Source of the DNA: Anthoceros angustus
Taxonomy: Eukaryota > Streptophyta > Anthocerotopsida > Anthocerotales > Anthocerotaceae
DNA length: 64,000 nucleotides
Direction: 5' to 3'
Assembly: GCA_010909165.1 (NCBI GenBank)
Contig: VJWM01000318.1
Location: forward strand, 1 to 64,000
A program made the translations under genes and the position numbers. This document shows, piece after piece, positions 1-11,288 of this stretch (the first letter of the stretch is position 1; every line of letters begins with the position of its first letter). The notes beneath the pieces were generated by a model that was not told the origin of the DNA, searched no databases, and saw nothing but the letters and a program-made list of their open reading frames with translations.

Positions 1-179
1 CATGGCAGAATCCCGCTGCGAGGGTGGGAGGTGTTCCCACGGGTTTGGGACCCCTTCGCCTCCTCATGACAAGGCCTAGCGGGAATTAGTCCTACCACGA
101 AGTAGTCCTTTGGTGAGCACCTCCTACCACGGTAGGAGGGAAAGGAAGTCACGGTTTGGAAGCTCCCAAGGGAGATAAG

Positions 180-1782
180 AAGGCAACCGGCCCTGCTAGG
201 TGGGCGAGCGATGGAGTCACGGTGGGAGGAGTTGCTACCAAGTGATGAGCGGGAGCTCATCATAGGGAAGCGGGATGTAAGATCCCATGAGCAAGGCAAA
301 GGCCTTGAGTCTGGAGGTAAGAAAGGAGACTTAGACATGTTGGAGGAGATGCTGATAGGGGAGATGTTCAGAAGGTAGATGTAGGAGCCGCCAAGAGGAG
401 AGTTGAATTCTTGAAGACGGAGGCGAGAAGACAAGGACCTACCAAGCAAGGGAAATTGCGTAGGCGAGCAAAACCCAACAGGAGGATGTTATGAGGATGG
501 AAGCTCAAGTGGAGCACTTGGAAAAGAGTCTTGAAACAAGGCAACAGAAACAAACCATCATATTCGGAGAACAAGGCTCTTACCAAGCAATTGGCAGCTC
601 GAGAGGAGAAGGTGGAGCAACTTGCTCACATGGTGCATGGGAAAAGAAGGAAGACAAGCAAGTGCTGCTAATGGAGGAAAGGTCAAGACGAGCAATCTCG
701 CAAAGAAATGAGGACAAGACAAAGGCAAGTAGGCACATGAGCGGGTCATAGCCACACAGTGAAGATTAGTGACATGGAAAAGGAGCTGGAGAAATCACGA
801 GGCTGGAATTGAAGGAAGAAGAGCTGGAAGAACGGACACATTTTGTCCAAAGATTGGAAATGGAACGAGAAGTCCAAAGAACGGAGAATGCACAACTCCC
901 TAGGAGGATAGGGGAGTTGGAGGAAGAAATGGCAAGGAGAAAGGCCGCCATGAGGCGGTGGTGCAGCATATGTTGGCGGTGAGGGAGCGAGATTTCGGGC
1001 TGATTATGCCCTACAAGAGAGATTGATCCGCCAACCGCAGTAATGAGAGGAGAATGTGGCTCTCATGTCAAGACCGGTGAGCTGGCCTTGGAGCGAGATG
1101 CTTACAAAAGCAAGTGTGAGCATGGAGTATGGCTTGAGGATTATGAAGAATTGGAGATGGCACAACAACGATTTGCAGCCCATCTTCACAACAAGGTGCT
1201 CAAGGCCACTAACGAGTTGTTGCGACTTGCTGAGAGGAGGATGTTGGGACCTCATGACGATGATAGGGAGGCCTCATGCAAGTCCAACCGAAGCCTTAGA
1301 CTTGGAGAGTGTCCCAAGCAACAGGTGAAGAAACTTCGCACTGTGGAGAAGCGTGAAGCGGAGAAGCCATGTGTGGAGAGAATCACCTGTGAAGGGGTAA
1401 GGAAGAAGAAATGACCTAGGGAACTCCTACTGTGGTAGGAGGAGTTCACCAGGAGGGACTCCTACCGGGGAGAAGGTCCTACCATGGTAGGAGGAAGAAG
1501 CAGCGGATTCAAGGTCGCTAGCATGGATTTGACGGGAGGCGAGTACCTTGGCCCTTGCGGTGAAGAAGGAAGAGGGGTTGATCTTGCAGAATGGAGCAAG
1601 AATCACAAGGAGAAGACCAACCTCCCAACATGGGTGGAGCAAGGAGCTCACTTGCTCCACAAGTGAGAGGAAGAGGAGAAGTCGAGGATGAGAGCTGGCT
1701 AAGAGAGCCCGGCTATTTTATTGGAGGAAGGAACTCAAGATAGGCATCAAGATAAGGAAGGGATTCATAAGAAGTCCTTAAA
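180..1782 (+). pseudogene. LTR-borne gene, C-terminal half (type C)
   Basis: Reading-frame pieces encode a charged coiled-coil protein: EKSLETRQQKQ near 515, REEKVEQLAHMV near 605 (frames differ between copies), ELALERDAYKSKCEHGVW at 1078-1131 and ERRMLGPHDDDREA near 1230. A basic tail AKRARLFYWRKELKIG follows near 1700-1745. The same order occurs in 27400-29284 and 37250-38609. Frameshifts split it into short frames. The segment at 1430-1500 corresponds to the SYRGRR repeat of the other copies but is partly deleted. Family unrecognised. I infer a protein of around 1000 residues from the combined copies. Confidence 0.6.
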
Positions 1783-2042
1783 TTAGCTTGAAGACATGGG
1801 GCAAGATGCCACTTGGGAAGACTTTTCTTTAGAGGAGGACAGCATTAATGCTTGTCACCCAAAGAGTGTGTTGACTAGCTAGATAGGAATGAGTGAGCCA
1901 TTAAGGCTCACATAGGTGAATTTGCTAGAATAGAATTTTACCCAAGATGCTTGGATGTCGAACTTAAAGTCCGACAACAGGATACACTAAAATAAGGAGA
2001 GGCAGGCTGTGAGGGCGCGCTGTGGGAGGAGTGAGGACCTCC

Positions 2043-2050
2043 TATAAAAG
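2043..2050 (+). promoter_or_regulatory. LTR TATA box (genomic-RNA promoter)
   Basis: TATAAAAG sits in CCTCCTATAAAAGGAGGG and is followed by GAGCTTGTGAAGTAAAATTATC. The same block recurs at 14174, 21325, 29531 and 38870. Its position about 850 bases before the LTR end suits the start of R. The flanking CCTCC/GGAGG arms make a short inverted repeat around the TATA box. Confidence 0.7.
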
Positions 2051-2999
2051 GAGGGAGCTTGTGAAGTAAAATTATCTGCGCCCCATCCTCCCGAGTCCTT
2101 CGTGCGTGAATTTCGCGGGCCGCAAGCCAACGCAGTTGTCCGGTAGAGAGGAGAACGCGCGGTCGGAGTGGGGTGAGGGCTTGCTTTTGCGCCCGCTAGC
2201 CGCTCCCTTGTGAATGGTTGTGTGAATTGTTTTGCTTTGAGTGTGTGGCGATGCTCAAGGAACTCGGCTTGAGGGTAGACCGCAGGAAAAGACTCGGAGG
2301 TTCTCGCCCTGGTACAAACCACATAGCAACCGCCCAAGGAAGAACTAATTTCCTGACGGACCCTGTGCGCAGCGTAAGGGCGAGTTGGAATTAATGAGCC
2401 AGCAATTGGTGTTAGAGTAGGAGATTGTGGAGGAAGGAAGGGTAGATGAGTAGAGAAGAAGAGGGCGTTGATTGAGAGAGTTGTGAGGAGGATTAGAGTG
2501 TAGGAAAACTAAGGCCACAGTGAGCCTAAGGGACGAATCCCAACTGCAAGTAAGAGGGCGCCTCGTGGAGAAGAGTGTCTTAGGAGTAGGGACGTTGGTG
2601 TGGGTCGTGGGGTCCCCTGGCGCCCGTGATAGACACCTTGTCATAAGACGAATCGCAATTGTGTGGTGTCGCCAGGTTGAGGTTTGGTGAGGACGGCGAC
2701 GGCGGGCGAGTCAGCTGAGAGGAGCGTGAGAGGGCGCCTTTGTTTAGAAGGCTGAGGTAGTGTGTAGTCAGCAGTAGTGACGGATTTCAAGATCTCGACT
2801 GCCTCAAGTCTCATGGGACTAAACCCAACGATTTAAACGACAAGTGATAAGTGTGGCCGCTTAGAGGGGAATCTCGGGAGTGCCCCGGTTTTCCTCCCAC
2901 ACTTGACACACACAAAACCATTCCTTGGGATCGAATCTCAGGACTATAACGACATAGAGGGTAAATTGGCGCCTTTGATGCAAAACCCATTCCACATTT

Positions 3000-3014
3000 T
3001 GGCCGCTGCCGGGA
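3000..3014 (+). other. Primer-binding site (tRNA-Asp type), degenerate
   Basis: TGGCCGCTGCCGGGA follows TTCCACATTT. It corresponds to TGGCGCCGTTGCCGGGGA, complementary to the 3' end of plant tRNA-Asp, with lost and changed bases. A partial second match (TTGGCGCC) lies at 2966-2973. Confidence 0.55.
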
Positions 3015-3085
3015 ATGAAACCGCTGATTATAGGGGACTAACCATAGCTTAGGTGTCTAGTTTTGGAGTGTATCTAGTTAGGTAG

Positions 3086-4666
3086 ATGGATGCCACGGTT
3101 GAGCCGAGGGTTCGTAGTCAAGTCGGAAGGAAGCCTCAAGCGAAGCAACGCCAAGCAATCGGAAAGGTTGAAAAGGGTTGCAAACCGCGAGTTGAGGAGG
3201 ATCCAGAAGACGACCTGGGAGGAAGGGAAGTAAGGAAGCAACCAGGACGGGGTCCGATCTTGTTGGAGCAAGATCCCCAACCTCGGACTTGGACGAGGTA
3301 CCACCGCCAAGGAACCTGACCAATTCCATCCGACCTCTTCCGTGTGTGCATGCTGGAGATCAATCGACTCAGAACCGTTGTTGACCAACCACAACCGCCG
3401 AACGATAGTCATGACCACCACTCCCGGTGGTGGTCACCACCAAGCAACCTTACCCAGATGGAGAGGGAAGGGGTATGAAGACCCGATGAATTTGTTGAGC
3501 TTTGAGCACCGACATTTGCAAACCAGAAGCGGAGATGCATGCAGATTCATGGAGTTCTTCGGGGTCCATAAGTGGTATAGGCGCGAATACCTCAAGTCGC
3601 CCACACCTCCAAAGAACCTATGAAGAATTAAAACCGCCAGAGGTCTTGGGGCTTGACGTGAGGGATACGTGTTGTCCAAGCTTGAAAAGCCGCAGAGAGG
3701 AAGAAGGAAACCTTGCAGCGATGTGGAGAGGTTTCACACCACGCGATCAAGTGGCCTCACTGAGTTGCAACACGGTGGTTCGCTAAAGGCCCGGGTTCTA
3801 AGATGGGGAGACACGAAGGTTACAAGCGGAGAAGAATTTGGGCAAGGCTATCAAGGCGGCGCTAAACTATGAGGAATCCAACCCAAGGGAGGAGGAAGGC
3901 TAAGAAGGAAGAAGAAGAACGGAAAAAGAAGGGATTCCTCATCCTAAGAAAGTTCATCGTGAAGAGAGCTCCACGTAAGATTCCATGAAAGTTCCTGAGG
4001 AGGAACGAGTGATGCTGAGGAAGCCATCGATGAGGAGCGCCAAAAAAGGAAAAAAATGAAGGAAGTACGGACAACAAGGAGCAAGGCAAAACAGAGGCGA
4101 TGTACGCAAAAAGGACGCGAACAAAGAGAAGGGAGGCCGAGGCAGCCAAGAAAGTAGAACAACAGGGAACAAGATGGAGGAGATGATGGCAAAATTCGAG
4201 AAATTCCATCTTAATGCGTCAAGGAACATGAGAGGCGAGAGTCACACGAACCCACGAGCCAACCTCTTCGCTCGTGGTGGGCAGCAGGACACTCCAAAGC
4301 TAATTGTCCGACGACAAGGTACACCCTGGGATATGAGGAAGAGGAGGAAGAGGGTCCTGGAAGATACATCGATCCGTGAGGTTCCAACCCAAACCCAAAG
4401 ACCATGTACCCGCCAACCTACGAATTCCAGGGGTAGGTCAGAATCAACAAGGCAATAATCACACGCCTTGTGCTATAATCGCAACCTTGACACTATGCGA
4501 CAAAGCCCCAACTCAAGGCAATGGAGATTTTGATAAACTATGTCAAGATTGCAAGGCAGGGCATTTGGTGAAGTGTGCTCGCCAAAGCCCCGTAAAGACG
4601 GTGAGGATCGCAGCCCACCCGAACGGAGTTCAGACCAAACCCAAGTCTGTCCGCCATGCATGTTGA
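3086..4666 (+). pseudogene. gag: gag (capsid/nucleocapsid) of gypsy element
   Basis: The frame opens at ATG 3086 about 70 bases after the primer site. Frame pieces give an acidic/basic N-terminus, then a capsid-like stretch with ACRFMEFFGVHKWYRREYL at about 3540-3595. A charged stretch follows at 4170-4450. The NC part ends in a zinc-knuckle-like C-Q-D-C-K-A-G-H-L-V-K-C at about 4540-4575, one residue short in both spacers of CX2CX4HX4C. At least four frameshifts break it. Role in the family: forms the virus-like particle and packages element RNA. Assignment rests on position, knuckle and the aromatic capsid motif. Confidence 0.55.
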
Positions 4667-5339
4667 GGACGCACTTATGGCGTATGGGAGGATGCCGAGA
4701 ACCCCGAGGAGCTTGAGGGATTAGACTGAGGAAGCGATTATTATGGGGAAGCCTCCGCCATGGTCGTTAGAACAAGGAGCACAAAAGCAAAAGAGAGGCG
4801 ACGGGGGAAAAAAAAGAAGAAGGAGGCGGATACGACCACGGATCGATGAGGAGAGAGTGTCACCACCTGGGAAATACCAAAAACGTTGGCTAAAGACGAA
4901 AAACAAGTCCGCAGACTTGGATGGACCATATGTGCAAGAGTGATGCAATGAGACTGAGTGTTCCAAGCAAGGCGAATGAAGGTCAATGAAGCCGGCCGAA
5001 GGGGTCCCCACCGTAGAAAGTTACCGAACGAGTTAGGGTTTTCCACCGACGACGGGAAGTCATGGATATGATACAAGAAGAGGAGGCTGGGAAAAGGCGG
5101 GTGTCGATTTCCACCACCCTGTGGGAGTCCACCACCCCACCGAAGGGCCACCGCCTCAAGTCATGACGAAACCGGGAACCCACCAACCAAACTGGATGGC
5201 AAAAGGCCACCGCTTCTTTCAATCTCGCCGAGGCCATCATGGACCAACATTTCATGATCACATTCGACAACTCCTCCGAGACAATCCGCGTATAGGCAAC
5301 AGATCGAGGGCGTTAAAAGAGGCGCAACCCAAAAGAGGC

Positions 5340-5840
5340 GAATGTTCCTATACCACCTCAGCCGCCATGGTGAACTTGGTATCCATGGTGGATCAAGGCC
5401 CACCAACCTGTGGAAATTTCGATGTGTCAAAGGAGTGCCTCGACATGGGTCGTGTAAATATTATGACACCTAGGAATTGGGCTTGATATTGAACATACTA
5501 CCAAGGTTTTGCCGACATGTCCGTAATGGTGCCGGGGAACCGACAGGTGCTAACGACCATTGGAACCATCCCCTACTTGATGGATTATGTAGTCATCCAA
5601 AAATCGCGCTGTGGCACGACGCCTAATTGGCCGAACATGGATGTACGATCGCAATGCACGCCAAGTGGGGAAGGAAGTCGGTTTTAAACCGCTGGAATGG
5701 ATCCCAAGACCAAGGAGGGGAGGATGTGCCTATCGTGGAGTAAGGACATGTATGCAGTGAAACTCCAATAAAACAGAGGGTACACTCAGGACACGCCGGG
5801 GAGATGGAAGAGGAAGATAGGTTCCTGCTCGCACACATCT
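5340..5840 (+). pseudogene. Retropepsin-like protease region
   Basis: D-M-G-R-V-N-I-M at 5442-5465 resembles the catalytic D-x-G-x-x-V-N-x-M block of plant gypsy proteases, with the usual Ser/Thr/Ala replaced. It is followed by hydrophobic LTTIGTIPYLMDYVV at about 5549-5595, as expected for the beta strands. It lies between the zinc knuckle and RT. Stop codons interrupt the frame. The family role is processing of Gag-Pol. Assignment is moderate because only one motif is clear. Confidence 0.45.
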
Positions 5841-6289
5841 CATGGTCTCGATGAGGAGCGGACTACCGCAGAGATATCCCATATACAATTAACCTGAGGG
5901 TCGTTACGGGTAATGCATGAAGGTCCGCGGGGTAACAGCAGGAGGAGAAGAGGAGGCGCGCCAGCTCACGCCGGAGGATTTGTTAGGAATGGGGCATGAG
6001 AGAAGAGGAACCGGGAGCCGAAGAAGGGTTAGCGCACCGCACTGAGAGCGCGAGTGCCGATGAAGTCAAGGACGCGTTGAGGTTCTTCCGTGGAAGGTGC
6101 TCAAAATTCTCAACAATGGATGCGGCGTTGAGGAAGGAATGAAGCAACCGCTGTAATTCATCGATGTTTTCGCCTCGAGGTAACAGACATGAAGGGATCC
6201 CCAAAGAATGGGGCAGCATAGGATTGACTGGAACCGTGAGCAATCCCAAGAAGGATTCCACAAGACAAGTTAACCAAGTACTCCTCAAG

Positions 6290-6800
6290 GTAAAGGATCG
6301 CTTGAGATGTACCTCAAGGCGGATGTGATCTATCCTATAGTCAATACCGAATGGGTGGCTCCAATAGTGGTAGTACCTAAGAGCAGTGCAAAATCCGAGT
6401 TTGTCAGATCGAGAAGGTTGAATAAAGTCACCAAGAAGGATCACTTTCCGCTACCCTTCATCGATAATATCCTCGATCCGTGCAGTGAATGGCGATTCAT
6501 TCCTAGATGGGTACTATAATCACCGCACCTTAGGGAGAGCGATTGGCCGCCTCACCGCTTTTACAACCGATCGGGGACATATGCTTACAAGCGCAGCGAT
6601 TTGGGGTTGACGGAGCACCGGTCCTTCATGCGAGCCATCATTTTCAAGGACTTCCGACTTTATGGAAGTTTTCCGACGATTCCGCAGACGTTTAAGGACC
6701 ATGGTGCCCGAACCGCGAGCAACGCAATTATGCCTCGCATCCGGTGTGCTACTGCATGTCGAAGGAATTGCTAGCATCAATTTCAAGAGGTATAGAAGTA
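6290..6800 (+). pseudogene. pol: Reverse transcriptase fragment
   Basis: The 70-codon frame at 6307-6519 reads EWVAPIVVVPKSS and KKDHFPLPFIDNILD, the N-terminal fingers/palm signature of gypsy RT. Frameshifted pieces at 6555-6660 give TAFTTDRG and FMRAI, the region before and after the catalytic YxDD block. The YxDD segment itself is not readable, so this copy appears to have lost it. The enzyme would copy element RNA to DNA in the cytoplasmic particle. Confidence 0.7.
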
Positions 6801-7054
6801 TCCGACAAGGTAAAGGTCATCGCCACCCTTAGAGCACCAATAACGCTAAAGGAACTCCGGGTTCCCGGGAATGGTCGGCATTATAGACGCTTGCGCCCGC
6901 CAAGCGGCTGCCCCACTAACGAGCTTGTTAAGGAAGGATCAGAGTGGGAATGGACGAAACGGAGGAAGCATTTCGTGACTTACGACACGCCACACCCCAC
7001 GCTTAAAAGGACCGGATCGAGTAAGAAGTTCCACGCTGCTGATGTTTCAAAGAT

Positions 7055-7438
7055 TTGCAATTGGGTCCCCAGCCGGATGAGAAGAAGAAGGATTTTCCGA
7101 TCTACTATGCCGAGACAACTAACGGACGCTGGACGAAAGTATACCACCAGAGCGCCAAGCACCGGGAATGGTTTAATGGTCACACCCTCTCGTATGAATT
7201 TGTGTTCCATGTTGACCACTTTGCCTTGAAACACCTTGTGAATAAACCGACCTTTCGGACGATAGCCGGATCTTGCCGCCGAGTTTACCTTCAAGGAACG
7301 AGAGAGGGTAAGCATATCAATGCCGACTTCATATCTCGATTGAAAACAGGAAGGTGGAAACCAGAAGACGATTTTCCGATGAGACACGCTCGCAGGAGAA
7401 ACCAAAGCCAACCAAGGAGGAGAGCCAAGATCGATTGA
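7055..7438 (+). pseudogene. pol: RNase H domain, C-terminal part
   Basis: One open frame of 127 codons contains DFPIYYAETTNG, then FHVDHFALKHLVNKP at about 7205-7249 and GKHINADFISRL at about 7308-7343. These are the conserved end of gypsy RNase H (TDH.ALK.L.NK and ADxxSRL), including the aspartate and histidine of the active site. This copy goes almost directly into integrase, unlike elements B, C and F, which have an extra segment of about 700 bases here. Confidence 0.75.
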
Positions 7439-7589
7439 GAAGGAGGAGTGGCTAAGACCAACATATCGAGATATACGATTATCTTGGCACGGCCAAATTC
7501 CTCCACATCTTCCAAGACATGATTCAAAGCGCCGTCCACTACTCCGCACTCACACGGCACAATATGAACTTTATACCGAGTCCCGGACG

Positions 7590-8605
7590 GTGGAGCGGTT
7601 ATGGGTACGCATCGTGAGCGAGTCCCGAGCTCTTTACAAGAAGAGGCGGAGGTCATTATGCCGCTGCATGTCACATGCAAAAATTTTGAGGTCACTATTG
7701 GCCTACAATGTACAAGGATGCCAAGGAGTTCGAAGCGCCGTGACGCTGCAAAGGGTCGGCAAGCCAAAGAACAACCCAATGGCCCCTTGTCCCCATACTT
7801 GCACCGCACCATTCGAGAAATGGGGAATCGATTTTGTGACCCATCCACAAAACCAAGACTCGCCAAAACCAATACATCATCCTGGCCAGACATCGTGACA
7901 CGGATGGTAGAAGCACAGCACGCCGTAGATTCGCGCACGTAGCGATTCCGCTCGAGCAAATCACCCGATATGGTCCCACCGGAGCTGGTCGCGACAGAGG
8001 AACACATTTCTCAATCGTGTAACATGACCACCAACGCTGTGAAGTCCACGCCTTTAACCCAAAAGCCAATGGGTCACTAAAAGGCAAATGGCTTGTTGTG
8101 CAAGATCCTAACCAAACTCACCGCCGCTATGCGTATGATCGATATGAAATGCATTCAAGACTGCAAATCATGAAACAACGCAGACTCAGACATTATACGG
8201 CATTCACTCATGCCAATAGAATTCCACCCACCGAGAATAGAACCAAGTCGAATGCCGTGGAGGAAAGTCATTGAAAGGTTGGTGGTTTCAGACGACACAC
8301 GGAGGATGAGAACAAGCCTCCAAGTTATGCAGGATGTCCAACAAAGGAGGAAAGAATGGCACGACAAGAGATTGAAGCCAAGAATACGTTGTTCCCTGGG
8401 ATCCGCTTTACTATATGATAACCGATACATGCATTTCTGTAAATTACATCTCGTGGATGGGGCCCTTCGTAGTGTAAGTTTTCGACAACGGATCAATTCA
8501 ACCCGCAAGATTTTAGTGGCTCCCGCCAACGCACAACGGTTGGCGGTCAAGAAATATTACAATAAGTTGGCGAGGACGCCAACAAATGAGAAGGGGAGTA
8601 TGTGA
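7590..8605 (+). pseudogene. pol: Integrase and pol C-terminus
   Basis: Pieces near 7705-7850 show MYKDAKEF, VGKPK and EKWGIDFV, that is, the end of the HHCC zinc domain and the first catalytic aspartate region (WGIDF). TRMVEAQ at about 7900 continues the core. The second aspartate and glutamate segment is not readable. From 8210, a 131-codon frame includes ALLYDNRYMHF, the pol C-terminal block also present at 9785-9810 in the next element, and ends at a stop just before the polypurine tract. Integrase inserts element cDNA into chromosomes. Confidence 0.65.
8588..8600 (+). other. Polypurine tract
   Basis: GAGAAGGGGAGTA lies immediately before TGTGAAGACC, the start of a 3' LTR. Equivalent tracts occur at 9991-10003, 18491-18503 and 34718-34727. 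It primes plus-strand DNA synthesis. Confidence 0.7.
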
Positions 8606-8950
8606 AGACCACATGTACACTAACCCTCCCAAGTGTCGGATGAACGATTTTTTTGTTTTGGGTGTGTTAGAATAGCAAAGTGCTTTGAGAATCCCGAAGG
8701 TCTTTTATACGGAATGGTCCTTGGCCCTTGGAGATAATAATTTTTCTTTTTTGACCTTAGGTTTGACCCCTGACAGGTGGCTCAAATAGAGTCCTTTGGT
8801 GATTTTAGAATAAGGTGTCTATATATGCTAGGATGCTCACAATATGCCAGCTGGTAGTCAAGTGGGAGGTGGCTAGTTCCACCACTTGGCCAAGAACGGA
8901 CGATGTACTGTGGGGAGTTTACAACCCCAGTGGCGGAGCGCTGGCCACGC
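8601..8950 (+). repeat. Start of a 3' LTR, distinct type
   Basis: It begins TGTGAAGACCACATG after the polypurine tract and is AT-richer than the B and C LTRs. CTATATATGCTA at 8818-8829 is a possible TATA box and resembles the CTATATATGCTCA block in the type E LTRs (43757, 59135). No LTR end is visible; sequence changes into the integrase region of the next element between about 8900 and 9040. Confidence 0.5.
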
Positions 8951-9039
8951 CCGGAGAATCGAGAGACACCCTGACCGCGAGGTCGCGAATTTCCACGCCA
9001 GACGCTTGAGCGGAATCGCAGTTAGCGCGCGATGCAATC

Positions 9040-9990
9040 TGGCCGGGCGGGCGTGCTATTTTTCTTCACAAAACTGCACTCCTAATGCCCAAAAGGGAGT
9101 CTTATACAAGCTATCTCAATGAGAAAATTACGTTGTTTGAAGCGGAGGAAGCTTGTCACGTAAGCTGCATGCAAAAGAGGCCGGAGGGCATTACTGCAAA
9201 TCATGGTGAAGTAATCCTGATGGCTTTGGCTACGGCGTGTGAGATGTGGATTTTGGTAATTATGTGATGCATGCCGTTGGAGGACGACTTTTTCACACAA
9301 GGCCTCTACTTACATCCTACCACGCGACCGCTTGAGAAGTGGGTTTAGACTTGTGGGTCCAATCAAGCCACCCACAAAACGGACAAGGAAACAATATATC
9401 TTGGTGGCAACGGACTATTGCACAAAGATGGTGGAGGCTGAAGCAACAAGGAAGGATGATGCACCTACAGTAGCAAAGTTTCTCTTCGAGAACATCATAA
9501 TTTGGACAGCGGAGAAGGTGACAACTAAGAAGACTCCATATTATTTAACATATGGCATGTCTCCTATGATGCCCGTGGAATTTGAAGTACCTACCTACAT
9601 GATTATGGAGGATGAGGGCATGACTGTAGGGGATAGCCAGCTAGCTAGACTATAATCTTTCATAGAACAGGAGGAGCGTAGGGAAGATGCTTGAGAAGAA
9701 ACCCAGCAAACTCAAGAGCTTAGGAAGGATAGGCATGACGGAAAGTTAAGGAAGCAAGAAGCTATCATGGCCGGGGATTTGGTTCTTCTATATGATAGCC
9801 GTTATATGGACTTCCCAGAGAAGCTTAGGTTGAGATGGATGGGACCTTATGAGGTTGTGGTAGTATATGAATGGATCCGTGCAGCTCCGAGTGCTGGATG
9901 GGGAATTGCTGCCAACTAGAGTGAATGGGTGGAAGGTTAAGAAGTACCTTCAGCCCGAGGTATCTGTTGTTTGCGAGGACGCAAACAGGT
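9040..9990 (+). pseudogene. pol: Integrase with core deletion, pol C-terminus
   Basis: The frame 9332-9655 (107 codons) reads VGPIKPPTKRTRKQYILVA and DYCTKMVEAEATRKDD, the first half of the catalytic core. After FLFENIII it jumps to WTAEKVTTKKTPYYLTYGM, which in the minus-strand copy F lies downstream of the second aspartate and glutamate. About 230 bases carrying the D and E residues are therefore missing, and the product could not be an active integrase. Further pieces run LVLLYDSRYMDFPEKLRLR (about 9780-9830) to the stop before the polypurine tract. Confidence 0.75.
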
Positions 9991-10003
9991 GAGGAGGGGA
10001 GTA
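9991..10003 (+). other. Polypurine tract
   Basis: GAGGAGGGGAGTA precedes TGTGGAACGCAAAAG, the LTR start shared with element B (18504) and, in reverse, element F (45681). The preceding codons encode the pol end EDANR. Confidence 0.8.
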
Positions 10004-11288
10004 TGTGGAACGCAAAAGTTTGGGCAACTAGTTCAAGTTGGGTTGCTTGAGAACAGGTCCGATTTTTTTGGTTAGAAATGGTTTGGAGGAAACATGCCAA
10101 AGCTTTTCCAAATTCTTTTGAAGCTGGAGTTGTAGGATATTGTTAGGAAGGTAGGGAGGATATTTAGGGAAGAAGAAACGGGTCAAAACGACCTTGTGGT
10201 GAGACAAGTAGGTTGCATATGTGAGTGGTAGGCAGGCAACCTACCATGGTAGGTCAGTAACCTACAACCGTAGGTGACAGTTTACCAAAGTAGGAAGCAT
10301 AGGATTAAGGCAAGGGTATAAGAGCTAGGGGAATTGTGAGCAAAGGCGAGGTCAAGGCTGCGGTGTGTGTGTGGAAATTGTAAGGGAGGAAGGTAACCTA
10401 CCATGGTACGAATCTGGCAAATAGTATAAGAGTTGCAGGAGAAGTGACCCTTTTTCTCAACTTTGTGCAAGAACTCAACAAGGAAGCCATGACAAGGCCT
10501 TCCAAAGCGAATGGAAAGGAGGCAACCACTAAGACCAAGAATGGGTGGAAGACCGAGAAAAGGAGCCCAAGTGGACGCTCTTCTCCAAAATTGTCTTGAG
10601 ACTTGTCAATTATCAGCACGCCTCTTATTTCAGCACCAACTTTTTGCAATTCCTATGGAAGGTCACTCAAGGAGCCAAGCCGGATTGGGGGACTATTATG
10701 TGTGAAGCTTACATCCATCACAGGGAGAAGCTCCTCAAGCCCAATGTTGTAGACGAGGGGAGTGCGCGGCGTTGCTATCTTAGCGCCTATTTGCTGCATT
10801 TATGGGAAACAGAGGGGCTTTTGACAAGCAAAGAGCTGGAAGGTTCTTGGCATCCATTCGAGATTGTCCATCTCAGGTCAAGCATGGAAAGACCATTGCC
10901 TTTTATGTTGAAGAAGACACTTGGAGGACAGGCATCGTCAAGCGCTGCAGCATCAAGGCTGGAGGTTGAGGCAAGTGAAGAGGAGGATGCTTGGGCCACA
11001 CGATGATGATAGGGAGGCCCCTCATGCGGATTGCCAAAATGTTGGGGCCTTAGATTTCGATGAGGCCACAAGTTTTGTTATGGACCAAGAGTTTGAGAGG
11101 AAATGGTGAGGAGGAGCCCATAAAGCACGACAGGAAATAGGAGGAAGAAGGCAAACCCTTAAGCATAGGTAAGGCAATCACATCTGGCCAGGCGTGGTCA
11201 TGAATCACTACCAATGCCGTAGGTCTATCGAAGGCAATGGATGCAAGGTTGTTGAGGGGAAAAGTGGATGGTAGGGGCGGCAGTACAT
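10004..11288 (+). repeat. 3' LTR, truncated by element B
   Basis: It starts TGTGGAACGCAAAAGTTTGG. The U3 holds CCTACCATGGTAGG palindromes (about 10241 and 10397), then the LTR-borne gene. It ends abruptly in GGCAGTACAT where the LTR of element B begins. TATAAGAG near 10318 and 10427 may be the local TATA element. Confidence 0.75.
10489..11109 (+). pseudogene. LTR-borne gene, divergent copy
   Basis: ATG 10489 opens MTRPSKANGKE, equivalent to MTKPTMTKGKE of element C. The longest clean stretch (10545-11006, 153 codons) reads FLWKVTQGAKPDWGTIMCEAY-type sequence, then REKLLKPNVVDEG, LLTSKELEGSWHPFEIVHL and an acidic EASEEEDA. The tail RRMLGPHDDDREA and FDEATSF (10980-11085) match element C and LTR E. 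The DMPLFTC block is missing, so this copy has an internal deletion. Its divergence from C, with protein motifs kept, argues for past selection on the product. Family unrecognised. Confidence 0.6.

Larger units (their letters stand above)
1..2901 (+). repeat. 5'-truncated type C LTR
   Basis: This matches, with small indels, 27022-30383 and 36870-39719, which are the 3' two-thirds of the LTRs of element C. It holds the second half of the LTR-borne gene, a TATA box, an R/U5-like region and the terminal TTTTCCTCCCACA. The window edge removes its start. The expected primer-binding site does not follow directly; 95 bases of another LTR tail intervene, so this copy may be a solo or nested LTR. Confidence 0.8.
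2902..8950 (+). mobile_element. Ty3/gypsy element, autonomous type, decayed
   Basis: Order of parts: LTR tail ending in TTCCACA (about 2902-2996), degenerate tRNA-Asp primer site, gag with zinc knuckle, aspartic protease, RT, RNase H, integrase, polypurine tract, and start of a 3' LTR at 8601 beginning TGTGAAGACC. This gene order (integrase after RNase H) and the PBS type are those of plant gypsy elements of the Athila/Tat kind. All frames are interrupted. The 3' LTR runs into the next element without a visible end. The 1-2901 LTR probably inserted into, or recombined with, the 5' LTR of this element. Confidence 0.7.
8951..11288 (+). mobile_element. 3' end of a second Ty3/gypsy element
   Basis: It contains pol from the integrase zinc domain on, a polypurine tract and 1285 bases of 3' LTR. 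It is cut at its left side against the preceding LTR, and at its right side by the LTR start of element B. The LTR carries a divergent copy of the LTR-borne gene, so it belongs to the same superfamily as C and E. Confidence 0.7.

Noticed and set aside
5983-6444. 153-codon minus-strand open frame
   Set aside because: Antisense to the RT lead-in; the plus strand carries the conserved WVAPIVVVPK and LPFIDNILD blocks.
7291-8007. 238-codon minus-strand open frame
   Set aside because: It lies antisense to RNase H and integrase of a plus-strand gypsy and shows no domain; a shadow of pol.
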